This document shows, piece after piece, positions 46,808-55,581 of a stretch of DNA of 64,000 nucleotides (positions are counted from its first letter, which is position 1; each line of letters opens with the position of its first letter). The notes under the pieces were generated by a model. The model ran no database searches, had not been told where the DNA came from, and worked only from the letters and a program-made list of their open reading frames with translations. The translations under genes and the position numbers were made by a program. The stretch comes from Streptomyces violens. GTDB taxonomy: Bacteria > Actinomycetota > Actinomycetes > Streptomycetales > Streptomycetaceae. The DNA lies in contig NZ_JOBH01000005.1 of assembly GCF_000717745.1 (NCBI RefSeq), positions 304,887-368,886 of the forward strand, written 5' to 3'.

Positions 46808-47665
46808 ATGACTTCCCGAGCGGCGGCCGACTTTGCGCGATCTTGTGTTCCTTCGATCACTTCGAGTGGCCGGCGCGCGTCGCTGTTGACCGAGGACGGC
46901 GTCCGCATCGAGGCCGAGTATGCGCCTGCGGCGGATACTTCGCACGCCGCGCCGGACGGCCTCGTCGTGGTCCTCGCGCACGGCTTCACCGGCTCGCTGG
47001 ACCGCCCCGCGCTGCGCCGCGCGGCCGCCGCCTTCGCGCAGTACAGCCCCGTGATCACGTTCTCCTTCCGGGGCCACGGCCGGTCCGGCGGGCGCTCCAC
47101 GGTGGGCGACCGGGAAGTACTGGACCTGGCGGCCGCGGTGCGCTGGGCGCGCACCCTGGGCCACACCCGGGTGGCCACGGTCGGCTTCTCCATGGGCGGC
47201 TCGGTGGTCGTCCGGCACGCCGCCCAGTACCCCGCCGCGCACAAGGGGCGCACAGGAGCGCACACCGACATGGTGGTGGCGGTGAGCGCCCCTGCTCGCT
47301 GGTATTACCGGGGTACCGCGGCAATGCGGCGGCTGCACTGGGTGGTGGAGCGGCCGCTGGGCCGTCTGGTGGGCCGGCTGGGGCTGCGCACCCGTATCCA
47401 CGGCATCGCCTGGGACCCGGTCCCCCTCTCCCCCACGGAAGCCGCCCCACTGATCGCCCCGACGCCGCTGCTCATCGTGCACGGCGACCGGGACGCGTAC
47501 TTCCCGCTCGACCATCCGCGGGCCCTGGCAGCCGCGGCCGCCCCCGCCTCCACCGACCTGTGGATCGAGCCCGGCTACGGCCACGCGGAGAACGCGGCGG
47601 CCCCTGAGCTGCTGGAGCGGATCGCGGGGTGGATCAGGCAGCGGGCTTCCGCAGCACCTCAATGA
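46808..47665 (+). CDS. Alpha/beta hydrolase
   Basis: The 285-residue protein has an alpha/beta-hydrolase fold: oxyanion region VVVLAHGFTGS, nucleophile elbow VGFSMGGSV with catalytic Ser, acid in HGDRDAYFP and His in GYGHAEN. Substrate unknown. ATG 46808 is in line with the family start; the longer frame upstream is in the hairpin-rich region. It ends 59 nt before the ABC exporter genes on the opposite strand. Confidence 0.87.
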   Translation: MTSRAAADFARSCVPSITSSGRRASLLTEDGVRIEAEYAPAADTSHAAPDGLVVVLAHGFTGSLDRPALRRAAAAFAQYSPVITFSFRGHGRSGGRSTVGDREVLDLAAAVRWARTLGHTRVATVGFSMGGSVVVRHAAQYPAAHKGRTGAHTDMVVAVSAPARWYYRGTAAMRRLHWVVERPLGRLVGRLGLRTRIHGIAWDPVPLSPTEAAPLIAPTPLLIVHGDRDAYFPLDHPRALAAAAAPASTDLWIEPGYGHAENAAAPELLERIAGWIRQRASAAPQ

Positions 47666-47702
47666 GGCTGGGGAGCAGAAGTCCCCTGCTCAACACATTA
47701 CC

Positions 47703-47726
47703 GAGGGTCACTGACAACGGACCCTC
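47703..47726. terminator. Hairpin at the end of the ABC exporter gene
   Basis: GAGGGTC and GACCCTC form a 7-bp stem that overlaps the stop codon of the exporter gene and lies downstream of the convergent hydrolase. It may serve the hydrolase. Confidence 0.35.
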
Positions 47727-49686
47727 AGTCCGTCTCCGCCACCGCCTCCGCGAACTGGGCCGCGTACAGGCGTGCGTACGCGCCGTTCGCGGCCAGCAGG
47801 TCGTCGTGCGTGCCCTGTTCGACGATCGCGCCGGACTCCATGACCAGGATCAGGTCGGCGTCGCGGATCGTGGAGAGCCGGTGGGCGATCACGAAGCTCG
47901 TCCGGCCGGACCGGAGTTGGGCCATGGCCTGCTGGATGAGGACCTCGGTGCGGGTGTCCACCGAGCTGGTCGCCTCGTCCAGGACGAGGATCGCGGGCTC
48001 GGCGAGGAACGCGCGGGCGATGGTGATCAGCTGCTTCTCGCCGACCGAGACGTTGCCGCCCTCCTCGTCGAGGACGGTGTCGTAGCCGTCGGGGAGGGTG
48101 CGCACGAAGCGGTCGACGTGGGTGGCCTTCGCCGCCTCGACGATCTTGTCCATGGAGGTGCCGGACGGGGCTCCGTACGCGATGTTCTCGGCGATCGTGC
48201 CGCCGAACAGCCAGGTGTCCTGGAGGACCATGCCGATGTTGGCGCGCAGGTCCTCGCGGGCCATGGCGGCGATGTCGACGCCGTCGAGGGTGATCCGGCC
48301 GTCGCGTACCTCGTAGAAGCGCATCAGGAGGTTGACGAGCGTCGTCTTGCCGGCGCCGGTGGGGCCGACGATGGCGACCGTCTGGCCGGGCTCCGCCGAC
48401 AGGGACAGGCCCTCGATGAGCGGCTTGTCCTCCTCGTAACGGAACGAGACGTCCTCGAAGGCGACCTTGCCCCGTACGTGGTCCGGGCGCGGCGGGTGCT
48501 GTCCGTCCGGCTCCTGCTCCTCGGCGTCCAGCAGCTCGAAGACCCGCTCGGCCGAGGCGACGCCGGACTGCACGAGGTTGGCCATCGAGGCGACCTGGGT
48601 GAGCGGCTGGCTGAACTGCCGGGAGTACTGGATGAACGCCTGCACGTCACCGATGGACAGCGCGCCGGACGCGACGCGGAGGCCGCCGACCACGGCCACC
48701 AGGACGTAGTTGAGGTTGCCGATGAACATCATCGCGGGCTGGATGATGCCCGAGATGAACTGGGCCTTGAAGCCCGCCTCGTAGAGCGCGTCGTTCTGCT
48801 CGCGGAAGAGCTCGGCGGACTCCTGCTGGCGGCCGAAGACCTTGACCAGGGAGTGGCCGGTGTACATCTCCTCGATGTGCGCGTTGAGCTTGCCGGTGGT
48901 CTTCCACTGCTGGACGAACTGCGGCTGCGCGCGCTTGCCGATCTTCGTGGCGACGACGACGGACACCGGGACGGTGATCAGGGCGACCAGCGCCAGGAGA
49001 GGGGAGATCCAGAACATCATCGCGAGCACGCCGACGATGGTCAGCAGCGAGGCGACGATCTGGCTGAACGTCTGCTGGAAGGTCTGCTGGATGTTGTCGA
49101 TGTCGTTGGTGGCGCGGGAGAGCACCTCGCCGCGCGACTGCTTGTCGAAGTAGCGCAGCGGCAGCCGGGCCAGCTTCTCCTCGACCTGCTCGCGCAGCCG
49201 GTACACCGTCTTCTGTACGACCTTGGTGACGATGCGGGCCTGGACGAAGCCGAAGAGCGAGGCGGCCACGTAGATCACCAGCACCCACAGCAGCACGGTG
49301 CCGACCGCGTCGAAGTCGATGCCCTGCCCGGGGATCACCGGCATCGTGCCGAGGATGTCGGCGAGCCCGTTCTCGCCCTTGCGGCGCAGGGCCTCGACGG
49401 CCTGCTCCTTGCTGAGTCCGGCAGGGAGCTGGCGTCCGACGATGCCGGCCATGATCAGGTCGGTGGCGTGGCCGAGCACCTTCGGCCCGGCGACCGTCAG
49501 CGCGACGCTGACCGTGCCGAGCAGCATCGAGACGGTGACGATGGCACGCTCGGGCCGCATCTGGCGCAGCAGCCGCTTGCCCGAGCCCTTGAAGTCCATG
49601 GACTTCTCGGTGGGCTGGCCGCCCATGAAGCGGGCGGGGCCGGCGGCCGGGGCCGGGCCTCTCTTCTGTGGTGCCGGGGTGGTCAC
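47725..49686 (-). CDS. ABC exporter half-transporter, second subunit
   Basis: The 653-residue type IV ABC exporter has a membrane domain of six helices (about 40-360) with a long loop after helix 1. The ATPase has Walker A GPTGAGKTT, a degenerate signature NVSVGEKQ in place of LSGGQ, Walker B ILVLDEATSSVD and H-loop AHRLSTIRDAD. GTG 49686 overlaps the stop of the first subunit (GTGA), so the two form an obligate heterodimer, as in the TM287/288 or LmrCD class of lipid or drug exporters. Confidence 0.9.
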   Translation of the reverse strand: MTTPAPQKRGPAPAAGPARFMGGQPTEKSMDFKGSGKRLLRQMRPERAIVTVSMLLGTVSVALTVAGPKVLGHATDLIMAGIVGRQLPAGLSKEQAVEALRRKGENGLADILGTMPVIPGQGIDFDAVGTVLLWVLVIYVAASLFGFVQARIVTKVVQKTVYRLREQVEEKLARLPLRYFDKQSRGEVLSRATNDIDNIQQTFQQTFSQIVASLLTIVGVLAMMFWISPLLALVALITVPVSVVVATKIGKRAQPQFVQQWKTTGKLNAHIEEMYTGHSLVKVFGRQQESAELFREQNDALYEAGFKAQFISGIIQPAMMFIGNLNYVLVAVVGGLRVASGALSIGDVQAFIQYSRQFSQPLTQVASMANLVQSGVASAERVFELLDAEEQEPDGQHPPRPDHVRGKVAFEDVSFRYEEDKPLIEGLSLSAEPGQTVAIVGPTGAGKTTLVNLLMRFYEVRDGRITLDGVDIAAMAREDLRANIGMVLQDTWLFGGTIAENIAYGAPSGTSMDKIVEAAKATHVDRFVRTLPDGYDTVLDEEGGNVSVGEKQLITIARAFLAEPAILVLDEATSSVDTRTEVLIQQAMAQLRSGRTSFVIAHRLSTIRDADLILVMESGAIVEQGTHDDLLAANGAYARLYAAQFAEAVAETD

Positions 49687-51416
49687 GCCGCCTCCTGCTC
49701 GGTGAGCTGGGAGAGGACGATCTCCCGGTACGTCTCGTTGTCCGCCATCAGCTCGGTGTGCGTACCGGTGCCGACGACGCGGCCCTCGTCCAGAACGACG
49801 ATCCGGTCGGCGCCGCGGATGGTGGACACCCGCTGCGCGACGATCACCACGGTCGCCCGGCCGGTCTCGCGGGCCAGCGCGGCCCGCAGCGCGGCGTCGG
49901 TCGCGTAGTCCAGCGCGGAGAAGGAATCGTCGAAGAGGTAGATCTCGGGCCTGCGGACCAGCGCGCGGGCGATGGCCAGCCGCTGCCGCTGCCCACCGGA
50001 GAAGTTGCTGCCGCCCTGCGCGACCGGCGCCTCCAGACCGCCCTCCGTCCGCTCGACGAAGTCGCGGGCCTGCGCGGTCTCCAGCGCGTGCCACAGCTCC
50101 TCGTCGGTGGCGTCCGGCCGGCCGTAGCGCAGATTGCTCGCGACGGTCCCGGAGAAGAGGTACGGCTTCTGCGGTACCAGGCCGATGGCGTCGGAGAGGG
50201 TGCGCGGATCGAGGTTCCGTACGTCCTCGCCGTCCACCAGCACCTGGCCGGCGGTCGCGTCGAAGAGCCGGGGCACCAGGCCGAGGAGGGTGGACTTGCC
50301 GCTGCCGGTGGAGCCGATGACGGCGGTGGTCTCGCCGGGGCGGGCGAGGAGGGAGATGTCCTTCAGTACCGGCTCCTCGGCGCCGGGGAAGCGGAACTCG
50401 ACGTCCCGTAGCTCCAGTTCGCCGTGGCGGCGCAGTTCGGTGATGCCGGCCGCGGGCGGGGTGACGCTGGTGTCGGTGTTCAGCACCTCCTGGATGCGCT
50501 CGGCGCAGACCTCCGCGCGCGGCAGCATCATGACCATGAACGTCGCCATCATGATCGACATCAGGATGTACATGAGGTAGCTGAGGAAGGCGGTGAGCGC
50601 GCCGATCTCCATGCCGCCGCTGTCGATGCGGTGCCCGCCGAACCAGACCACGGCCACGCTGGAGGCGTTCACGATCAGCATGACCAGCGGGAACATCATC
50701 GACATCAGCCGGCCCGCGCGCAGCGAGACGTCGTAGAGGTCGGTGTTGGCCGCCTCGAAGCGCGTCCGCTCGTGCTGGTCGCGGACGAAGGCACGGATGA
50801 CCCGGATGCCGGTGATCTGCTCGCGCAGCACACGGTTGACGGTGTCGATGCGCTCCTGCACGCCGCGGAAGAGCGGCCGCATCCGCCGCACGATCAGCGC
50901 CACCAGCACGCCGAGCACGGGGACGATGACCAGCAGCAGTGAGGAGAGCGGCACGTCCTGGTTGAGCGCCATGACGACGCCGCCGATCATCATGATGGGC
51001 GCCGCGACCATCATCGTGAACGTCATCAGGACCAGCATCTGGACCTGCTGGACGTCGTTGGTGGTGCGCGTGATGAGCGAGGGCGCGCCGAAGCCGCCCA
51101 GTTCGCGTGCGGAGAAGGACTGCACGCGATCGAAGACGGCGGCGCGGATGTCGCGGCCGAGCGCCATGGCCGAACGGGCGCCGAAGTAGACGGCGCCGAT
51201 CGCGCAGATGATCTGCAGCAGCGTCACGGCGACCATGAGGCCGCCGGTACGGAAGATGTAGCCCGTGTCCCCCTTCACGACACCGTTGTCAATGATGTCG
51301 GCGTTGAGGGTGGGCAGATAGAGGGTGGCCAGCGTCTGGATGAGCTGGAGGAGCACGATCAGCGATATCGAGCGTCTGTGGGGGCCAAGGTGTGCCCTGG
51401 CGAGTCGTACCAGCAC
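49683..51416 (-). CDS. ABC exporter half-transporter, first subunit
   Basis: The 577-residue partner has a membrane domain (about 20-320) then an ATPase with Walker A GSTGSGKSTLL, signature NFSGGQRQRLA, and Walker B IYLFDDSFSALD, in which Asp replaces the catalytic Glu. This is the degenerate-site half of a heterodimeric exporter; the other half has Glu. GTG 51416 gives the usual MLIRLLRTHL-like start; upstream residues are doubtful. No Shine-Dalgarno sequence is clear, so the start is the least secure part. Confidence 0.88.
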   Translation of the reverse strand: MLVRLARAHLGPHRRSISLIVLLQLIQTLATLYLPTLNADIIDNGVVKGDTGYIFRTGGLMVAVTLLQIICAIGAVYFGARSAMALGRDIRAAVFDRVQSFSARELGGFGAPSLITRTTNDVQQVQMLVLMTFTMMVAAPIMMIGGVVMALNQDVPLSSLLLVIVPVLGVLVALIVRRMRPLFRGVQERIDTVNRVLREQITGIRVIRAFVRDQHERTRFEAANTDLYDVSLRAGRLMSMMFPLVMLIVNASSVAVVWFGGHRIDSGGMEIGALTAFLSYLMYILMSIMMATFMVMMLPRAEVCAERIQEVLNTDTSVTPPAAGITELRRHGELELRDVEFRFPGAEEPVLKDISLLARPGETTAVIGSTGSGKSTLLGLVPRLFDATAGQVLVDGEDVRNLDPRTLSDAIGLVPQKPYLFSGTVASNLRYGRPDATDEELWHALETAQARDFVERTEGGLEAPVAQGGSNFSGGQRQRLAIARALVRRPEIYLFDDSFSALDYATDAALRAALARETGRATVVIVAQRVSTIRGADRIVVLDEGRVVGTGTHTELMADNETYREIVLSQLTEQEAA

Positions 51417-51514
51417 TCGGTCGAGCTTATGCGAACGCTTGCCCGCAGCAACCGACTTTTCTCTGCCTCCGCGTAGGCCATCATGGAGGCGGCAACAGAG
51501 GAGAAGGGGCCGTC

Positions 51515-51778
51515 GTGACAACAACAGGCACCGTGCGCTACTGGGCGGCGGCGAAGGCCGCGGCCGGTACCGCCGAGGAGCCGTACGCCGCGAGCACGCT
51601 CGCCGAGGCGCTGGACGCGGCGCGTGCGGCGCACGCGGCGAACCCGGAGTTCGCGCGCGTCCTCATGCGCTGCTCGTTCCTCGTGGACGGCACCGCGGTC
51701 GGCGGTCGCGAGCACGCCGCGGTCCCGCTGTCCCAGGGCGGCACCGTCGAGGTCCTCCCGCCGTTCGCGGGAGGATGA
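51515..51778 (+). CDS. MoaD/ThiS-family sulfur-carrier-like protein
   Basis: The 87-residue ubiquitin-fold protein ends VLPPFAGG, with the C-terminal Gly-Gly that is thiocarboxylated in molybdopterin-synthase small subunits. It starts TTTGTVRYWAAAKAAAGT, fitting MoaD family. GTG 51515 follows AGAGGAGAAGGGG. No MoaE, MoeB or MoaA lies nearby, so it may serve a molybdopterin synthase encoded elsewhere or another sulfur-transfer pathway. Its stop overlaps the next ORF. Confidence 0.82.
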   Translation: MTTTGTVRYWAAAKAAAGTAEEPYAASTLAEALDAARAAHAANPEFARVLMRCSFLVDGTAVGGREHAAVPLSQGGTVEVLPPFAGG

Positions 51779-51786
51779 GCGCCGAG

Positions 51787-52956
51787 ATGAGCGACCAGCA
51801 GCACAATCCGTACGGGCAGCAGCAGTTCGGGGCCCCCGGGCCGTACGACCAGCAGTACCAGCAGTACGGGGGCCATGACGGCCGCGAGTACGGCGACGGC
51901 GCGTACGGCGGCCATCCCCAGGACACGTACGCACAGCCCCAGGACGCGTACGACCGGCCCCAGGACCCGTACGCCAACCCGTACGGCCATCCCCGGGCCT
52001 CCTACGCCCACCCGCAGGCGCAGCCGCAGACCCAGACCTGGGAGGGCGACACCTGGCAGACCGACGCGGGCCTGCCCGCGCCCGCGTCCGCCGCCGCGGA
52101 GACCACCCACCTGCCCGGCCGGCACGCGGCACCGCAGGCCGCGGCGCTCCACGAGCCCGCGCCACAGGCCGCCACCGCGCCTCCCGAGGACCTCTCCCAC
52201 CTCGCGCCCAACCAGCGCGCCCGCGCCCTGGGCCACTCCCCGATCATCCCGCCCGGTTTCCAGCCGGCCGCGCTCACGGCGGGGCTCGCCGTGCTGCTCG
52301 CGCTGGCGGCGCCACTTCCCCGGGTGTTCCCCGCCGTGGTGGTCGCGGTCCTGCAGGCGGTCACGGCGGCCGGCTGGTTCCGGCTGAACGGCATGTGGCC
52401 GGCCCGCCAGGGCATCGCGCTGGCGTTCCTCGGCGGCCTGGTCACCGACATCGCGCTGCTGGCCACCGACCGGGACGACGCGCCCGTCGTCGGCATCGGC
52501 ACGCTCGGCGTGTGGTGCCTCCTCGTCCTCGTCCTGCAGCTGCGCAACCGCAGCAGCGCGGACGAGCGGATGTACGCGCTGACCGCGGGCCTCACCTCGT
52601 CCGCGCTGGCGGTACTGGCCGCGGGCCATCTCGCGGCCGAGCCGCACGCCACGGTGATCGGCGCGGCCGCGGTGGCGGTCGCGGTGCTCGCCCGCGCGCT
52701 GCCGCTGCCGGGGCCCGTCTCCGTCGTACTGGCGCTGCTCGCCGCCACGGGCGCGGGCATCGCGGCCGGACAGCTGGGCGACTACGGCACGGCCGGCGCC
52801 GTCCTCGGGCTCGCGGCCGGCGGCTGCGCGCTGATCGGCCTGCGGGTGGCCAGCTACGACTACCCCTCGCGGTTCGTGCACCTGACGGCCGGCGTGGCGC
52901 TGCCGCTCGCGCTCGCGGCGCCCGCCGTCTACGTCCTGGGCCGCGCCCTCGGCTGA
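51787..52956 (+). CDS. Membrane protein with Gln/Tyr/Pro-rich N-terminal tail
   Basis: The 389-residue protein has about 160 disordered N-terminal residues of repeated YGQQQ, PQDTYAQPQDAYDRPQDPYANP type, then about eight hydrophobic helices from residue 165 (PAALTAGLAVLLALAAPLPRVFPAVVVAVL and onwards). No family is recognised. ATG 51787 is chosen because GGGAGG (51769-51774) sits at a workable distance; ATG 51775, overlapping the moaD stop by 4 nt, is an alternative. The frame is translationally close to the MoaD-like gene, but a functional link is unknown. Confidence 0.78.
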   Translation: MSDQQHNPYGQQQFGAPGPYDQQYQQYGGHDGREYGDGAYGGHPQDTYAQPQDAYDRPQDPYANPYGHPRASYAHPQAQPQTQTWEGDTWQTDAGLPAPASAAAETTHLPGRHAAPQAAALHEPAPQAATAPPEDLSHLAPNQRARALGHSPIIPPGFQPAALTAGLAVLLALAAPLPRVFPAVVVAVLQAVTAAGWFRLNGMWPARQGIALAFLGGLVTDIALLATDRDDAPVVGIGTLGVWCLLVLVLQLRNRSSADERMYALTAGLTSSALAVLAAGHLAAEPHATVIGAAAVAVAVLARALPLPGPVSVVLALLAATGAGIAAGQLGDYGTAGAVLGLAAGGCALIGLRVASYDYPSRFVHLTAGVALPLALAAPAVYVLGRALG

Positions 52957-52984
52957 CGATCTCCCCCCGCCGGGCAACCTCACA

Positions 52985-53024
52985 CGGCCGGTCACGCTCC
53001 TTATGTACGGAGGGTGACCGGCCG
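52985..53024 (+). terminator. Terminator between the membrane protein and DUF2993 gene
   Basis: CGGCCGGTCAC and GTGACCGGCCG form a perfect 11-bp stem, extended by an inner CTCC/GGAG pair. Confidence 0.75.
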
Positions 53025-53093
53025 ATTCATGCCGCCGCTCGAGTGGTCCGGTTAGGCTCGGCGCGACAGCGAAGCGTGGGGGGAAGGGGTTCG

Positions 53094-53798
53094 ATGCGTG
53101 CTCTGAGAAGGCTCGTGGTGCTACTGGTCGTGGTCTGCGTGCTGTTCGTGGCCGCCGACCGGCTGGCGGTGAACTTCGCCGAGGACAAGGCGGCCGACAA
53201 GATCCGCGGCAGCCTCGGCCTGAGCGAGACGCCACAGGTCTCGGTCAAGGGCTTCCCCTTCCTCACCCAGGTCGCGAGCGGCACGCTCACCGAGGTCGAC
53301 GCCACGCTCGGCGGCATCGAGGCCACGGCGGAGGGCCGCCGGCTGCGGGTGACGGAGCTGTCGGCACAGTTCCACGACGTGCAGCTGAGCAGCGACGACA
53401 CCTCCATCGAGGGCGCCGCCTCGGCGACCGGCGAGGCACGGATCAGCTACGCCGACCTGACGAAGGCCGCGGGTGACGACGTCCGCGTCTCGTACGGCGG
53501 CGCCGGTGGCGGCGGCAAGAGCCAGGTCAAGATCTCGCCGGATGTCCCCGTGCTCAGCAACCTCGACGTGGTCGGCACGATCTCCACGGTGGGCGGCGAC
53601 ACGATACGGCTGCGCGCCGACGAGCTCCCGACCCTGTGCACCGCGATCCCCGGCTGCGAGGACAAGGTGCGGGCCCGCACGGACCACGACTGGAAGCTGG
53701 GCGAGCTGCCGGCCGGGCTGGAGCTGGACCGCGTGACGACCACCCGCGACGGCATAGTGGTCGCCGCGAAGGGCACCGACGTCCGGCTGCCGGGCTGA
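53094..53798 (+). CDS. DUF2993 (LmeA-like) exported protein, short form
   Basis: The 234-residue paralogue of the 38281 gene has an N-terminal signal/anchor (RALRRLVVLLVVVCVLFVAADRLAVNFAEDKAADKI) and the same VSVKGFPFLTQVASGTLTEVDATL motif. It has two cysteines in TLCTAIPGCEDK. It lacks the long disordered cytoplasmic region. ATG 53094 follows GGGAAGGGG. Envelope-related role by family analogy (LmeA); the ligand is unknown. Confidence 0.85.
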   Translation: MRALRRLVVLLVVVCVLFVAADRLAVNFAEDKAADKIRGSLGLSETPQVSVKGFPFLTQVASGTLTEVDATLGGIEATAEGRRLRVTELSAQFHDVQLSSDDTSIEGAASATGEARISYADLTKAAGDDVRVSYGGAGGGGKSQVKISPDVPVLSNLDVVGTISTVGGDTIRLRADELPTLCTAIPGCEDKVRARTDHDWKLGELPAGLELDRVTTTRDGIVVAAKGTDVRLPG

Positions 53799-53876
53799 TC
53801 CACACCCCTCTCGTACCCTCCGTACGGAGCCGGGCGTCCACCTCCTGAGACGGCGCCGTCCGTACCGCGATCCGAA

Positions 53877-53907
53877 GAGGCCGCCGAACCCGCTGTTCGG
53901 CGGCCTC
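53877..53907 (+). terminator. DUF2993 gene terminator
   Basis: GAGGCCGCCGAAC and GTTCGGCGGCCTC pair perfectly over 13 bp with a 5-nt loop, about 80 nt after the stop. Confidence 0.85.
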
Positions 53908-53973
53908 CCGGCCACTCCGCACCAGTTCCGCTTCCACATTGCGGACGACTACGTCTCAGCATCCGACACACCG

Positions 53974-54003
53974 GTGACACGCCCCACTGTCCCTCTTTAC
54001 GAT
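53974..54003 (+). promoter_or_regulatory. Promoter of the Cys leader peptide
   Basis: GTGACA and TACGAT are separated by 18 nt. Transcription would begin near 54010-54011, on the leader-peptide ATG, so the mRNA appears leaderless. Confidence 0.6.
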
Positions 54004-54010
54004 CGGAGCC

Positions 54011-54118
54011 ATGCAGAGCCTGATGAGCCGTTCCCGTATGCGGGGACAGGCGGATCTCACGAAGCGGCGGGCAGTCGACCTGTGCCGCGTCGCCGCCATG
54101 CTCTGTCGCTCTGTCTGA
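54011..54118 (+). CDS. Cysteine-containing leader peptide
   Basis: This 35-residue ORF ends RRAVDLCRVAAMLCRSV. It carries the DLCRVA...LCR pattern of putative leader peptides that precede sulfur-assimilation genes in streptomycetes. It lies 147 nt upstream of the thiosulfate sulfurtransferase gene. By analogy with cysteine-responsive uORFs in actinobacteria, ribosome stalling at the cysteine codons under cysteine shortage would change folding of the downstream mRNA. ATG 54011 is 7 nt after a -10 box, so the peptide itself would be translated from a leaderless mRNA. Confidence 0.7.
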   Translation: MQSLMSRSRMRGQADLTKRRAVDLCRVAAMLCRSV

Positions 54119-54265
54119 CGGGTTTCTGCCACCCGTTCTCCCGGCCCGCGAGGCCCATGGCCCCGCATCCCCTCGTATTCCGCGCAGCGCCGCGCGCTTC
54201 TGAATGCCGCCGCGCGCACCCGGCGTACCCCCGCGCACCCCGCAACTGCCCCGGAGGAGAAAACC
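54119..54265 (+). promoter_or_regulatory. Probable attenuator segment after the leader peptide
   Basis: The 147 nt between the leader-peptide stop and the sulfurtransferase start contain CGCGC-rich tracts and repeated CCGCGC stretches able to pair, consistent with alternative RNA structures. I could not assign a specific terminator/antiterminator pair. Confidence 0.3.
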
Positions 54266-55111
54266 ATGAGCCGTAGCGACGTCCTCGTCGACGCCGACTG
54301 GGTCGAGGCCCACATCGACGACCCCAAGGTGGTCATCGTCGAGGTGGACGAGGACACCTCGGCCTACGACAAGAACCACATCAAGAACGCGGTCCGCATC
54401 GACTGGCAGAAGGACCTGCAGGACCCGGTACGCCGTGACTTCGTCGACCAGGCCGGCTTCGAGAAGCTGCTGTCGGAGAAGGGCATCGCCAACGACGACA
54501 CCGTCGTCCTCTACGGCGGCAACAACAACTGGTTCGCGTCCTACGCCTACTGGTACTTCAAGCTCTACGGCCACCAGGACGTGAAGCTCCTCGACGGCGG
54601 CCGCAAGAAGTGGGAGCTGGACTCCCGCGACCTGGTCGACGGCGCGCAGGTGCCCAACCGCCCGGCGACCCAGTACAAGGCCAAGCCGCAGGACACCTCC
54701 ATCCGCGCCTTCCGCGACGACGTCGTCAACGCGATCGGCAACAAGAACCTGGTGGACGTCCGCTCCCCCGACGAGTTCAGCGGCAAGCTGCTCGCCCCGG
54801 CGCACCTCCCGCAGGAGCAGTCGCAGCGCCCCGGCCACGTGCCGAGCGCCCGCAACATCCCGTGGTCGAAGAACGCCAACGACGACGGCACCTTCAAGTC
54901 CGACGAGGAGCTCAAGGCCCTCTACGAGGACGAGCAGGTCGACCTGTCCAAGGACACCGTCGCCTACTGCCGCATCGGTGAGCGCTCCGCGCTCACCTGG
55001 TTCGTGCTGCACGAGCTCCTGGGCCAGGAGAACGTCAAGAACTACGACGGTTCCTGGACCGAGTACGGCTCGCTCGTCGGCGTGCCGATCGAGCTCGGCG
55101 CCGCGAAGTAA
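54266..55111 (+). CDS. sseA: Thiosulfate sulfurtransferase (rhodanese)
   Basis: The 281-residue protein is two tandem rhodanese domains. The C-terminal active site is CRIGERS with catalytic Cys near residue 235, and the N-terminal domain starts VLVDADWVEAHIDDP. It transfers sulfur from thiosulfate to cyanide or thiols. It is followed closely by a DUF1416 gene, as usual in actinobacteria (cysA/sseA-sseC). ATG 54266 has GGAGGAG upstream. The Cys leader peptide ahead points to control by cysteine. Confidence 0.9.
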   Translation: MSRSDVLVDADWVEAHIDDPKVVIVEVDEDTSAYDKNHIKNAVRIDWQKDLQDPVRRDFVDQAGFEKLLSEKGIANDDTVVLYGGNNNWFASYAYWYFKLYGHQDVKLLDGGRKKWELDSRDLVDGAQVPNRPATQYKAKPQDTSIRAFRDDVVNAIGNKNLVDVRSPDEFSGKLLAPAHLPQEQSQRPGHVPSARNIPWSKNANDDGTFKSDEELKALYEDEQVDLSKDTVAYCRIGERSALTWFVLHELLGQENVKNYDGSWTEYGSLVGVPIELGAAK

Positions 55112-55151
55112 GCCCCGACCCTTCCCTCCCTCTACCCCTCAAGGAATCCCC

Positions 55152-55439
55152 ATGTGTGGAGCACAGGCCGGCGGCCCCGACGCGTCGACCATCAAGCCCG
55201 GTGAGACCACGATCCAGGGCAGCGTGACCAAGGACGGCGAGCCCGTCACCGGTTACGTCCGCCTGCTGGACAGCACCGGCGAGTTCACCGCCGAGGTCCC
55301 CACCTCGGCGACCGGACAGTTCCGTTTCTACGCGGCCGAGGGCACCTGGACGCTGCGCGCGCTCGTCCCGGGTGGCACCGCCGACCGCACCGTGGTCGCC
55401 CAGCAGGGTGGCCTGGCGGAGGTCGCCATCGCCGTCTGA
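55152..55439 (+). CDS. DUF1416 protein, SseC-like
   Basis: The 95-residue protein MCGAQAGGPDASTIKPGETTIQGSVTKDGEPVTGYVRLLDSTGEF is a DUF1416 beta-sandwich, the usual partner of rhodanese-type sulfurtransferases. Cys2 follows the start and is conserved. It starts 40 nt after the sulfurtransferase stop, so the two form one operon. Function is unknown but sulfur-related by context. Confidence 0.88.
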   Translation: MCGAQAGGPDASTIKPGETTIQGSVTKDGEPVTGYVRLLDSTGEFTAEVPTSATGQFRFYAAEGTWTLRALVPGGTADRTVVAQQGGLAEVAIAV

Positions 55440-55477
55440 GGCACGTCTGAGGCGCCGCGCAGCGGTACTTCTACGGC

Positions 55478-55531
55478 CGGAGGGCCGCACCCCAGGGGTT
55501 TGGACGCCTTGGCTGGGGGTGCGGCCCTCCG
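55478..55531 (+). terminator. Strong terminator after DUF1416
   Basis: CGGAGGGCCGCACCCC and GGGGTGCGGCCCTCCG form a perfect 16-bp stem with a 22-nt loop. Confidence 0.85.
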
Positions 55532-55581
55532 CGCGTCTCCGTACGGTTTCCCCCGCCGCGTCGCGGTCTTACCGTGGAGAC

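Noticed and set aside
47629..49908. 759-codon open frame antisense to the ABC exporters
   Set aside because: Composition and lack of motifs show it is a shadow.
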